Source: JAUJOE01 sp038252945
GTDB taxonomy: Bacteria; Actinomycetota; Actinomycetes; Propionibacteriales; Nocardioidaceae
Assembly (NCBI GenBank): GCA_038252945.1
Contig: JBBSHN010000004.1
Coordinates: forward strand, 1-64,000
Direction: 5' to 3'
DNA: 64,000 nt
In this document: positions 56,731 through 64,000 of the stretch, in pieces
Position numbering within the stretch: position 1 is the stretch's first letter
Layout of the letters: every line of letters begins with the position of its first letter
Position numbers and translations under genes: made by a program
Notes under the pieces: generated by a model
Databases searched by the model: none
The model's input: the letters and a program-made list of their open reading frames with translations, nothing else
What the model was told of the DNA's origin: nothing

Positions 56731-57573
56731 TTACGTCAGCGGCGACGCCTCGTCGTCTGCGTAGGCAGCGTAGTCGTCACCTCCGGCTCTCCGCCGGTCG
56801 ACCACTCGTGCGATGACTTCGGAGATCAAGAACAAGCCGGTCATGGGAAGAGCGAGCAGCAGCATGGTGATGGGATCGGTCGAGGGCGTGGCGACCGCCG
56901 CGAAGACGAAGGTCCCGAAGACGATCCAGGAACGCCACCTGCTCAGCTGGGCGGCGCGCACGACTCCGGCCAAATTCAGCAAGACGACGAACAACGGAAT
57001 CTCGAACGCCACCCCGAACACCAACAGGATCCGCAGCACGAAGCTGAGGTAGCCGGCCAGGTCCACCAGGCCGGTGACGTTGTGAGGAGTGAAGCCGATG
57101 AGGACTTGAAGTCCCTTCGGCAAGATGACGTACCCCAAGGCGATGCCGCTGAGAAAGAGTGGACCAGCGATCGCGACGAAGGCAAGGGTCCACTTCTTCT
57201 CGTGTCGGTGGAGCCCCGGCACGATGAAGGCCCACAGCTCGTACAGCCACACCGGGCACGAGAAAGCGATTCCAGCGACGAGGGCCACCTTGGCCTGCAG
57301 CATGAAGGGCGCGGCGACCCCGGTGATGACGGCCCGGGAGTCGATGCCCTGCTGCTTGGCAAGCGTGCGCACCACGGAGTCGTACGGCTGAAGCAGGAGG
57401 TCGGAAAGCCGGCCGTAGTAGATCCACCCCGCGACGAACCCCACCGCGATGGCAGCCATGGCGATGCCGAGCCGTGTGCGTAGCTCCCGCAAGTGGTCGG
57501 CCAACGGCATCCGGCCCTCGGGGCCAGCCGAAGGCCGGCTCCGGCCTTTGCCGGTGCGCGCAAGGATCGCCAT
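56731..57573 (-). CDS. tatC: Sec-independent protein translocase TatC
   Basis: A 280-residue polytopic protein with six helices: MPLADHLRELRTRLG is the conserved cytoplasmic entry, FPVWLYELWAF-like CPVWLYELWAFIVPGL the next signature, and the later segments VFGVAFEIPLFVVLL and ATPSTDPITMLLLALPM match the family. TatC binds twin-arginine signal peptides. It follows tatA by 17 bases on the same transcript. Confidence 0.95.
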   Translation of the reverse strand: MAILARTGKGRSRPSAGPEGRMPLADHLRELRTRLGIAMAAIAVGFVAGWIYYGRLSDLLLQPYDSVVRTLAKQQGIDSRAVITGVAAPFMLQAKVALVAGIAFSCPVWLYELWAFIVPGLHRHEKKWTLAFVAIAGPLFLSGIALGYVILPKGLQVLIGFTPHNVTGLVDLAGYLSFVLRILLVFGVAFEIPLFVVLLNLAGVVRAAQLSRWRSWIVFGTFVFAAVATPSTDPITMLLLALPMTGLFLISEVIARVVDRRRAGGDDYAAYADDEASPLT

Positions 57574-57590
57574 GTCGACCGCCGGGACGG

Positions 57591-57959
57591 TCAGCTTTCA
57601 GTATGCGTAGGCGGCAAATCCGTCGAGTAGCCGCTAGCGCTGGCGTCCAGCTCAGAGGCCGCAGTGGCGCCGCTTGGATGCGGTGAGGACGACCCTGCGG
57701 TCGAACTCGGAGCCGGCGGAAGACTCGCTCGCGTCGGCGTCTGTGCCTGCGAAACGGATTCGTCGTCGTCGTCGTCCATGAGGCCTTTGGTCTCGGCCTT
57801 GAAGATGCGCAGAGCTCGCCCGGTACCTCGAGCCATCTCGGGGAGCTTGCGGCCACCGAAGAGCAGGAGCAGCACGAGGAGGATGATGATCAGCTCGGAC
57901 GGCCCCAGTCCTCCGAGCGCTGCCAGCGTCGGGTGCAGGGTCGGGGTGGCCAAGGACAT
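57591..57959 (-). CDS. tatA: Twin-arginine translocase subunit TatA
   Basis: A 122-residue TatA: short N-terminal extension, membrane helix LGPSELIIILLVLLLLFGGRKLPE, the amphipathic helix ARGTGRALRIFKAETKGL, and a long acidic, Ser/Pro-rich tail. The FGGRKLPE hinge is diagnostic. It forms the pore oligomer used by TatC. ATG 57959 has GAAGAGG upstream; the longer frame to 58154 is unsupported. Confidence 0.94.
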   Translation of the reverse strand: MSLATPTLHPTLAALGGLGPSELIIILLVLLLLFGGRKLPEMARGTGRALRIFKAETKGLMDDDDDESVSQAQTPTRASLPPAPSSTAGSSSPHPSGATAASELDASASGYSTDLPPTHTES

Positions 57960-58036
57960 GCGCGCGCCTCTTCCGTCGTACGGACAATTGCACTTGCAGC
58001 CTTCTATGGTACGCCGAGAGGGCCGACAAGACGCCG

Positions 58037-59005
58037 TTACGCCTGATAATAGGCGAGAGCCGCTTGCGCGCGCTCGCGTACGGCCAGCGCCGCTTCGGGT
58101 GGGTGGACCACCGTTGCACCGCCCCCTACCCGAAGCACAAGCCGGATCAGCCACTCGTAGTCGCGGACTCGCAAAGCCACGCGCTGGTGCCCGTCGGGCA
58201 GGCTGACGTTCTCCTCCAACGGATAGTAGTCGGCCAGCCAGGCAGCGGAGGGATCAAGCTCCAACACCGCGACCGGATCATCGGAAGCCGGCTGAAACAG
58301 CCCCTGAGAGACGTCGCCGCGACCGGCCCCCGGCGGTGGCGACGCCGGTTCGTCCAGTACGGTCGCAGCCAGCATGCGGTCAAGTCGAAAGAACCGCACT
58401 GCGTCCGCGCGGGAGCACCACGCCTCAAGGTAGGCATGACCTTCGGTGATGACCAGCCGGAGGGGTTCTACCTCTCGCTCGGTTGTCTCGTCTCGCCCCG
58501 GAACGTAGTAGCGCAGATGGAGTCGACGATTTGCGTGGAGCGCAGCGTCGACAGCTGAGCGCACATCGGCATCGATCGGGTCCATCCACACGTCCACTGC
58601 CGCGGCGGTGGAAGGCGCCTCGCTTGCGGCGGATTCAAGCTTGGCAAGTGCCCGGTCGATCGCTTGTTGCTCTGTGCCGCTTGCCGGCTCACGCAGTGCA
58701 CGAAGCGACACCACAAGCGCCAACGCTTCGTGCGGCGCGAGTCGCAGCGGTCGGGTCAGAAACTCAGCGTTGCTGAGACGTATGACGCCCTCGCCCTCCA
58801 GCGCGTCCATGTCCACGTCAATCATGTCGCCGGGCATGGCGTCGGGCAGACCACAGAACCACAGCACGTTGAGGTCCTTGACGATCTGCGTCGGTTTGAC
58901 TTTGAAGTCGCGCGCGACCTCGTCGACTGAGATGCCATCGCGGTCCTGCAGGTAGGGCACAAGAGCGAGCATGCGCTCCACCTGAGCTTGCGCGTTTGCT
59001 GTCAC
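58037..59005 (-). CDS. pafC: WYL-domain regulator PafC
   Basis: A 322-residue protein with an N-terminal winged HTH (YLQDRDGISVDEVARDFKVKPTQIVKDLNVLWFCGLP) and a WYL domain (HLRYYVPGRDETTEREVEPLRLVITEGHAYLEAWC). In Mycobacterium PafB and PafC form a heterodimer that activates DNA-repair genes independently of LexA. The pafB stop region overlaps its start by four bases. The two genes always sit beside pafA, though their work is in repair rather than pupylation. Confidence 0.92.
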   Translation of the reverse strand: MTANAQAQVERMLALVPYLQDRDGISVDEVARDFKVKPTQIVKDLNVLWFCGLPDAMPGDMIDVDMDALEGEGVIRLSNAEFLTRPLRLAPHEALALVVSLRALREPASGTEQQAIDRALAKLESAASEAPSTAAAVDVWMDPIDADVRSAVDAALHANRRLHLRYYVPGRDETTEREVEPLRLVITEGHAYLEAWCSRADAVRFFRLDRMLAATVLDEPASPPPGAGRGDVSQGLFQPASDDPVAVLELDPSAAWLADYYPLEENVSLPDGHQRVALRVRDYEWLIRLVLRVGGGATVVHPPEAALAVRERAQAALAYYQA

Positions 59006-59961
59006 CCCGCCGCCTCCGCGACTCGGCTCAGCCGGCTGACAACCGCCGCTCGCAGCTCAGCTGGGCCACTCACCACAACGTCGGGTCCAAATGACACGAG
59101 CTCGTCGGCAAGTGCCGAGGCATCGCCGTACGCAAGCTCCAGCTCGGTCCACTCGTCGTCGATGGCGGCGGTGCTCTTGGCTCGGCGCCGCAGCGGGTCA
59201 CCGGCGCCTGCGCGTACTCGAAGCGCAGCGACGTTCTCACCGTCTGGCGGTCCCAGGGAGGAGGCAAGAGCGCGCAGGTTCAGGGCGTCAGGAGGCTCGA
59301 ACATTCCAGGGTCGCCCAACGCCACGGCTCCTTCGATCCGCGACAGCCGAAACATGCGCGGCGCTTGTCGGTCCAGGTCCATGCCGACGGTGTACCAGTG
59401 ACCGTGCCAGGAAACGATTCCCCACGGCTCAAGCCGACGGCGATTCGAGGTGGGATCTCCGGGTCGCCGGTAGTCGAACTCGGCGCTCTGACGGGAGGTC
59501 ACGGCATCGAACAGCGGCTCGAAGGCCGGTTCAGAGGTGGCCAGATGCGGCTCGAGCAACGACAGGGCCGCCTCGTCGACGTCCACGCCGCCCGCTCGCA
59601 GCTTGCGCAGACCCTGGGTGGTTGCCGATGCCAGCCTGGCGTCTTGCCACACTCGGGCCGCGAGCCCCACCACCGCTGCCTCGTCGGGCTCGAGCTCGAT
59701 CTCCGGCAGTTCGAAGGAGTCCCTGCGAATCCGGTAGCCGGGCTCGTCCTCGAACGCCTTCGTGATCGTGCCGACCTCAATCGGTACTCCGAGTGCCCGC
59801 AGCTCCTCCTTGTCGCGGTCAAACATGCGGTCGAAGGCGTCGTCGGACAGCTCGTGGTAGCCCTCCACCGCCTGCCGGATGCGCTGTTTCGGCACGTAGT
59901 GGCGAGCCACCAGAAGGCAGATGGTCAGGTTCATCAAGCGTTCGGACTTGCGCGCGGTCAT
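59002..59961 (-). CDS. pafB: WYL-domain regulator PafB
   Basis: A 319-residue partner of PafC: HTH at MNLTICLLVARHYVPKQRIRQAVEGY and a WYL domain with FDYRRPGDPTSNRRRLEPWGIVSWHGHWYTVGMDL. ATG 59961 follows GGGGAG. It lies 12 bases downstream of the FKBP gene and overlaps pafC, indicating a single transcript. DNA damage is the known trigger for the dimer. Confidence 0.92.
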   Translation of the reverse strand: MTARKSERLMNLTICLLVARHYVPKQRIRQAVEGYHELSDDAFDRMFDRDKEELRALGVPIEVGTITKAFEDEPGYRIRRDSFELPEIELEPDEAAVVGLAARVWQDARLASATTQGLRKLRAGGVDVDEAALSLLEPHLATSEPAFEPLFDAVTSRQSAEFDYRRPGDPTSNRRRLEPWGIVSWHGHWYTVGMDLDRQAPRMFRLSRIEGAVALGDPGMFEPPDALNLRALASSLGPPDGENVAALRVRAGAGDPLRRRAKSTAAIDDEWTELELAYGDASALADELVSFGPDVVVSGPAELRAAVVSRLSRVAEAAG

Positions 59962-59973
59962 TGTCGAGCTCCC

Positions 59974-60915
59974 CTATGACGCTTGCAGGATGTCGACCGC
60001 GAAGATCAGGTCCGAGTTCGGGGGAATCGTGCTTCCGCTTCCGGTCGAGCCGTATCCCAGAGCAGCGGGAAGCACCAAAATAACGCGCGAGCCCACGCGT
60101 TGACCGAGGAGGCCCTGATCCAATCCCGGGATAACCTGACCGGTGCCGATGGTGAACGTCAACGGCGCGGGCTTCGACCACGATCGGTCGAAGACCGACC
60201 CGTCAGGGTAGATCTGCCCGAGGTACTGCACGGTCAGGGTCTGTCCGGACTTCACCACCGGACCATGTCCTTGGATGATCGGATATGCGCCCAGCTTGCT
60301 GACGGTCTTCGGTGTCTGGGGGGTCGCCACAAAGTTCTCCGGATGGCCAGCCGAGTCGTACGTGAGCCGAGGAACAGCGGCCGGAGCCGGATTCGTGGTG
60401 CCAGTTGCCTCACTGAGCGGCGTCCGCACCTTGCGTACGTCGACAACGAAGACGACGCTGTCGCCGCGCCGGATGGACGTACCGTTGCCGATCGGGTCGT
60501 ACGCGTCCTTCGATGGGACGCCGATAAGAACCCGGTCACCCGCGTGGGCACCCTGCAGCCCCTTGGCCAATCCGGAGATGACGTCCGTGAGCTGGAACGT
60601 CGCAGGCTTGCCCCGCTGCCAGCTGCTGTCGAACTGCGCACCATCACTGGCGTTGATTCCGACGTAGTCGACGGTCACTTGCGAGTCAGGCTGAATGGCG
60701 TCACCTTTGCCGGGGCCGTGGGTCAAGATCACGCGCCGAAGCGTTGCGAAGGACAGTGGCGCCTTGAAATGCACTTGAGGCTTGGCGTTGGACGAGCCGG
60801 ACACCGCGATGTCGGCAAGAGTCGCCACCGGCGTCTTTGCGGGAGCGGCGGCACTTCCCGCGCACGCTGTGGCGGTGAGCAGAACCGCAAGCAGGACGCT
60901 GACCTTTCGACACAC
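59974..60915 (-). CDS. Exported tandem FKBP-type peptidyl-prolyl isomerase
   Basis: A 313-residue protein with a signal peptide (VLLAVLLTATACAGS) whose cysteine resembles a lipobox, though position -3 is Ala rather than Leu. Two FKBP domains follow: residues about 75-160 (VTVDYVGINASDGAQFDSSW, GLAKGLQGAHAGDRVLIGVP) and 215-313 (LTVQYLGQIYPDGSVFDRSW, VIPGLDQGLLGQRVGSRVILVLP, YGSTGSGSTIPPNSDLIFAVDIL). It should help proteins fold outside the membrane. GTG 60915 has GAGGGG upstream. FKBP genes beside pafA are also known in Streptomyces. Confidence 0.92.
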   Translation of the reverse strand: MCRKVSVLLAVLLTATACAGSAAAPAKTPVATLADIAVSGSSNAKPQVHFKAPLSFATLRRVILTHGPGKGDAIQPDSQVTVDYVGINASDGAQFDSSWQRGKPATFQLTDVISGLAKGLQGAHAGDRVLIGVPSKDAYDPIGNGTSIRRGDSVVFVVDVRKVRTPLSEATGTTNPAPAAVPRLTYDSAGHPENFVATPQTPKTVSKLGAYPIIQGHGPVVKSGQTLTVQYLGQIYPDGSVFDRSWSKPAPLTFTIGTGQVIPGLDQGLLGQRVGSRVILVLPAALGYGSTGSGSTIPPNSDLIFAVDILQAS

Positions 60916-60970
60916 AGACAACCCCTCGGCGAAATGGAATGCGGGAACCGGAGAGCGGCCCGGCCCATTG

Positions 60971-62332
60971 TCACATGGACTCGATGAGTCGCTCGACTCG
61001 CTCGTCATGGGCCCGGAAAGGGTCCTTGCACAGCACGGTACGTTGCGCCTGATCATTCAGCTTCAGGTGCACCCAGTCCACTGTGAAGTCGCGTCGACGT
61101 TCTTGCGCGCGGCGGATGAACTCACCTCGCAGGCGCGCCCGCGTGGTCTGCGGCGGCAGTGACTTCGCCTGGAAGACGGCTAGGTCGGTGGTCACCCGGG
61201 CGACCGCCCCTCGCTTCTCCAAGAGGTAGTAGAGGCCACGGTTGCGATGAATGTCGTGGTAGGCCAAGTCAAGCTGGGCCACCCGGGCGGACGTGAGCCC
61301 GAGCTTATGTTGGGCACGGTACCGCTCGATCAGTCGGTATTTGATCACCCAGTCGATCTCGCGCTCGATCAGGCTCAGATCGTCTGACTCGACCGCCTTG
61401 AGGCTGCGCTCCCAGAGGTCTAGTGCCTGGTCGATGATCGGTGTGCGGATCTCTCGTCGGTCGACGAAGTCACGCGCTTTCGCGAGGTACTCGCTTTGGA
61501 TGTCCAACGCGGAGGCGTCTCGGCCGTTGGCGAGACGCACCTTACGCTGGCCGGTCATGTCGTGGGAGATCTCGCGGATGGCCCGGATCGGGTTTTCCAT
61601 CGTCATGTCGCGCATCACGACCCCGGCCTCGATCATGCGCAAAACGAGATCCGTGCTTGCCACCTTGAGCATTGTCGTTGTCTCGCTCATGTTCGAGTCA
61701 CCCACGATGACGTGGAGCCGCCTGAAGCGCTCCGCGTCGGCGTGCGGCTCGTCACGGGTGTTGATGATCGGCCGCGACCGGGTGGTGGCGCTCGACACTC
61801 CCTCCCAGATGTGTTCGGCGCGCTGGCTGACGGCGTACACGGCTCCTCGAGGCGTCTGCAGCACCTTTCCGGCACCACAGATGATCTGCCTGCTGACCAG
61901 GAATGGGATCAACACGTCGGCGAGCCGCCCGAACTCTCCGTGTCGGCCGACCAAGTAGTTCTCGTGACAGCCGTAGGAGTTGCCGGCGGAGTCGGTGTTG
62001 TTCTTGAAGAGGTAGACGTCACCAGCGATGCCTTCGTCGCGCAGCCTGCGCTCTGCGTCTACGAGCAGCCCCTCCAGCACCCGCTCCCCCGCCTTGTCGT
62101 GCGCCACAAGATCGGGCACGGAGTCACACTCCGGCGTGGCGTACTCCGGATGGCTGCCGACGTCGAGGTACAACCGCGCACCGTTGCGCAAGAAGACGTT
62201 GCTGGACCGTCCCCAAGAGACGACACGACGAAACAAGTAGCGGGCGACCTCGTCGGGGGATAACCGCCGAGCGCCCCGAAACGTGCACGTCACGCCGTAC
62301 TCGTTCTCGATTCCGAAGATTCGACGGTCCAC
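60971..62332 (-). CDS. pafA: Pup-protein ligase PafA
   Basis: A 453-residue carboxylate-amine ligase of the glutamine synthetase-like fold. RRIFGIENEYGVTC opens it, LYLDVGSHPEYATPECD contains the catalytic Asp, and NNTDSAGNSYGCHENYLV the ATP-binding loop. It activates the C-terminal Glu of Pup and joins it to target lysines for the proteasome. pup and dop are expected beyond the right edge. PrcA and PrcB upstream complete the system. Confidence 0.97.
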   Translation of the reverse strand: MDRRIFGIENEYGVTCTFRGARRLSPDEVARYLFRRVVSWGRSSNVFLRNGARLYLDVGSHPEYATPECDSVPDLVAHDKAGERVLEGLLVDAERRLRDEGIAGDVYLFKNNTDSAGNSYGCHENYLVGRHGEFGRLADVLIPFLVSRQIICGAGKVLQTPRGAVYAVSQRAEHIWEGVSSATTRSRPIINTRDEPHADAERFRRLHVIVGDSNMSETTTMLKVASTDLVLRMIEAGVVMRDMTMENPIRAIREISHDMTGQRKVRLANGRDASALDIQSEYLAKARDFVDRREIRTPIIDQALDLWERSLKAVESDDLSLIEREIDWVIKYRLIERYRAQHKLGLTSARVAQLDLAYHDIHRNRGLYYLLEKRGAVARVTTDLAVFQAKSLPPQTTRARLRGEFIRRAQERRRDFTVDWVHLKLNDQAQRTVLCKDPFRAHDERVERLIESM

Positions 62333-62400
62333 GCAGTTCAGCCTAGATCAAGGCCCTCGCCGCGCCGAGGCCTCAATCCGCAGCTGACGCGTCGCAGGGG

Positions 62401-62952
62401 TCAGAGAAGTTCCGCGTGGTCGAGAGCGAGATAGACCATCTCGTTGCCGGTCATACGGCCAGACTTCAGTTCCGCCCGTACGTCGGCTACCGGAAGCACG
62501 ACCACTTCGCAGTCCTCGTACTCGTCGAGCGCCTGCTGGCCGGCCGGCACGCAGTTGCGGGCGATGACCACGTGTCGGTGACCGGTGGACGAGGCAGCCA
62601 TCGCGGTGACCACATGCTCGAGCTCTCCGGCGACGTAACCGGTCTCCTCGGTGAGCTCGCGAGCCGCCCCCTCCACTGGGGTCTCATCTGGCTCCACGAA
62701 TCCTCCGGGCAGATTGAGCACGATGCGATCCGGCCCCGGCCGGAACTGCCGCACACACACCACCGCTCCGTCTGGCGTCAGCGCCAGCACGCCGACGGAA
62801 GAGCCACCGCCGAACATGTCCCAGCGGACGTGCCGGCCGTCCGGGAGCCGATAAATGCGCTGTGTGACGCGGACCCAACCGTCATGGATGACCTCGTCAT
62901 TGCCCACAAGCTCCCAGCGCCTGCCGGCGCAGTCGTGGTCCGTTTCACTCAT
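62401..62952 (-). CDS. Nudix hydrolase
   Basis: A 183-residue protein with the Nudix box G-x5-E-x7-R-E-L-x-E-E-x-G in GGFVEPDETPVEGAARELTEETGYV and the ADP-ribose pyrophosphatase-like WDMFGGGSSVGVLAL and VVCVRQFRPGPDRIVLNLPGG. It hydrolyses a nucleotide diphosphate derivative, probably ADP-ribose or a nucleotide sugar. ATG 62952 overlaps the prcA stop by eight bases; the frame continuing to 63441 is inside prcA and is not used. Its insertion between proteasome and pafA is an odd neighbour. Confidence 0.88.
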   Translation of the reverse strand: MSETDHDCAGRRWELVGNDEVIHDGWVRVTQRIYRLPDGRHVRWDMFGGGSSVGVLALTPDGAVVCVRQFRPGPDRIVLNLPGGFVEPDETPVEGAARELTEETGYVAGELEHVVTAMAASSTGHRHVVIARNCVPAGQQALDEYEDCEVVVLPVADVRAELKSGRMTGNEMVYLALDHAELL

Positions 62953-63814
62953 TCGGTGAGTCGGTGCGGTCCTCTGGGAGCTCGTCAATGAGCTCGCTGG
63001 GGTCTTCGAGGGACCCGGCATCGGCTCCGCCGTCGGTCGAGCCGCTGCCTTGATCGTCGGCCGCGCTGCCCTCGTCGGCGGTCGAGCCTGTCGACTTGTC
63101 GCCGTTCGACTCCGCCGTTTGCTCACCAAACAGCCGGGTGAGCTGGGACTTCGGAACCCTTCGGAACTTCCGCGGTTGAGTGCGGGTACGGTCGAGCACC
63201 GCCACCTCCAGCCGTTCACCGTCGATCCGTCGGACGCTGGAGCCGTCGTGCCCGAGTGCCTCAACGGCGATCCGAAGGGCGGATTCGAAATCGAGTCCCT
63301 CGGTGTAACGCTGCTGCAGGTACTCCGCCATCGGTTCGACCGTTCCGCCCATGACGGCGAAGCCCCGGACGTCGGCAACCGACCCGTCGTAGGTGAGGCG
63401 GTAGATCTGGTCCGCGTCGTTGGAGTCGCCCACCTCCGCAACGAAGATCTCCACCTCGTACGGCTTCTCCGCCCCGGACGAAAAGATCGTGCCGAGCGTT
63501 TGTGCGTAGGCGTTCGCCAAGCCGCGTCCGGTGACGTCTCGGCGGTCGTAGGAGTAGCCGCGCATGTCGGCCAGGCGCACGCCGGCGATCCGCAGGTTCT
63601 CGAACTCGTTGTAACGACCGACCGCCGCGAACGCCAGCCGGTCGTACAACTCGGAGATCTTGTGCAGAGACGGAGAGGTGTTCTCGGAGCAGAAGAGCAG
63701 GCCGTCGGCGTACTGCACCACGACCAGCCCGCGTCCGCGCGCTATCCCCTTGCGCGCGAAGTCGGCGCGATCCTTCATCAGTTGTTCAGGTGACACGTAG
63801 AACGGCATCGACAC
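62945..63814 (-). CDS. prcA: 20S proteasome alpha subunit
   Basis: A 289-residue alpha subunit: the N-terminal gate segment (YVSPEQLMKDRADFARKGIARGRGLVVVQYADGLLFCSEN) and SLHKISELYDRLAFAAVGRYNEFENLR are characteristic. The C-terminus is a long acidic Gly/Ser-rich tail (TGSTADEGSAADDQGSGSTDGG). Seven copies form the outer ring on PrcB and dock the Mpa/ARC ATPase. Both GTG 63814 and ATG 63808 are possible; GTG has GAGAGG at a better distance. It follows prcB by 18 bases. Confidence 0.96.
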   Translation of the reverse strand: MSMPFYVSPEQLMKDRADFARKGIARGRGLVVVQYADGLLFCSENTSPSLHKISELYDRLAFAAVGRYNEFENLRIAGVRLADMRGYSYDRRDVTGRGLANAYAQTLGTIFSSGAEKPYEVEIFVAEVGDSNDADQIYRLTYDGSVADVRGFAVMGGTVEPMAEYLQQRYTEGLDFESALRIAVEALGHDGSSVRRIDGERLEVAVLDRTRTQPRKFRRVPKSQLTRLFGEQTAESNGDKSTGSTADEGSAADDQGSGSTDGGADAGSLEDPSELIDELPEDRTDSPNE

Positions 63815-63832
63815 GGCGGCTTACCTCTCAGG

Positions 63833-64000
63833 TCAACGGGGCCGCTGGGCCGTCGGGCCGTTGCATCCGTGCTGCGATGACTGTGTCGGCGATCTGCGCG
63901 ACGTCCTCATCGAGGAGCCGACGGAAACCCTGGTCGGTCACCGACGACACCACCGGAAAGATTCTCCGCGTGAGGTCGGGGCCACCGGTGGCGGAGTCAT
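63833..64000 (-). CDS. prcB: 20S proteasome beta subunit, C-terminal part
   Basis: The last 55 codons of a minus-strand gene run from the right edge to TGA at 63835-63833. The translation includes DSATGGPDLTRRIFPVV, TDQGFRRLLDEDVAQIA and a short tail PDGPAAPLT, typical of the C-terminus of actinobacterial PrcB. The catalytic Thr and propeptide lie off the window. Its adjacency to prcA confirms the call. Confidence 0.88.

Overview
The window is a high-GC chromosomal segment of an actinobacterium (class Actinomycetes); genus not assigned. The evidence is gene content: a Pup-proteasome locus (prcB 3' end, prcA, pafA, pafB, pafC), RbpA, a GarA-like FHA protein, the DUF881/DUF1290/DUF881 block, adjacent lnt and polyprenol-phosphate mannose synthase genes, and WYL regulators. 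Two stretches keep the gene order of Mycobacterium: 16171-24730 resembles pgsA2 to gcvB (Rv1822-Rv1832), and 52523-64000 resembles the 5'-3' exonuclease-helY-tatC-tatA-pafC-pafB-pafA-prcA-prcB region (Rv2090-Rv2110). No rRNA, tRNA, IS element, prophage or CRISPR array was recognised.

Region 1 (1-4285) looks accessory: a frameshifted luciferase-like oxidoreductase cut by the window edge, an eight-copy TCCGAC repeat beside the ribosome binding site of a methyltransferase, small secreted and unknown proteins, and a GNAT enzyme. Region 2 (4285-11458) is the least conventional part. An ALG14-like half glycosyltransferase is followed by an ALG13-like half fused to a methyltransferase, then a radical SAM enzyme with C-terminal cysteines, a second methyltransferase, an epimerase-aminotransferase fusion and a secreted beta-propeller protein. 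The first four genes overlap by a few bases; the pathway appears to build and modify an unknown sugar or glycoconjugate. Region 3 (11471-16034) is tyrosine/homogentisate catabolism: hmgA diverges from an operon of an unknown conserved gene, fumarylacetoacetase and a thiolase.

Region 4 (16171-24730) is the conserved phospholipid/DUF881/gcvH/garA/MerR/bifunctional nuclease/MerR/gcvP block. Region 5 (24732-42356) holds housekeeping and transport genes: serine hydrolase, TldE/TldD, FdhD, PAP2, aminopeptidase N, a DrrAB-type exporter, isochorismatase-like hydrolase, SGNH hydrolase, an HTH-MurA fusion with a perfect palindrome just before its start, carbonic anhydrase, rbpA behind a SigR-type promoter, FxsA, mannosyltransferase and Lnt.

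Region 6 (42771-51309) is a lysine catabolism locus. Five genes (KDD, amidohydrolase, kamD, kamE, kal) overlap by 4 bases each on the minus strand and diverge from kamA; an Lrp/AsnC regulator and an M24 peptidase follow. Together they would convert L-lysine to beta-lysine, 3,5-diaminohexanoate and 5-amino-3-oxohexanoate, and crotonyl-CoA after a cleavage step (Kce) not encoded here. The embedded amidohydrolase and the altered PLP loop of KamA set it apart from the textbook fermentation cluster.

Region 7 (51518-64000) holds a pentapeptide-repeat/DinB protein, a free-standing 5'-3' exonuclease, and the minus-strand block from the proteasome down through a Nudix hydrolase, PafA, a double-FKBP lipoprotein candidate, PafB, PafC, TatA, TatC, an unknown small protein and the HelY helicase.
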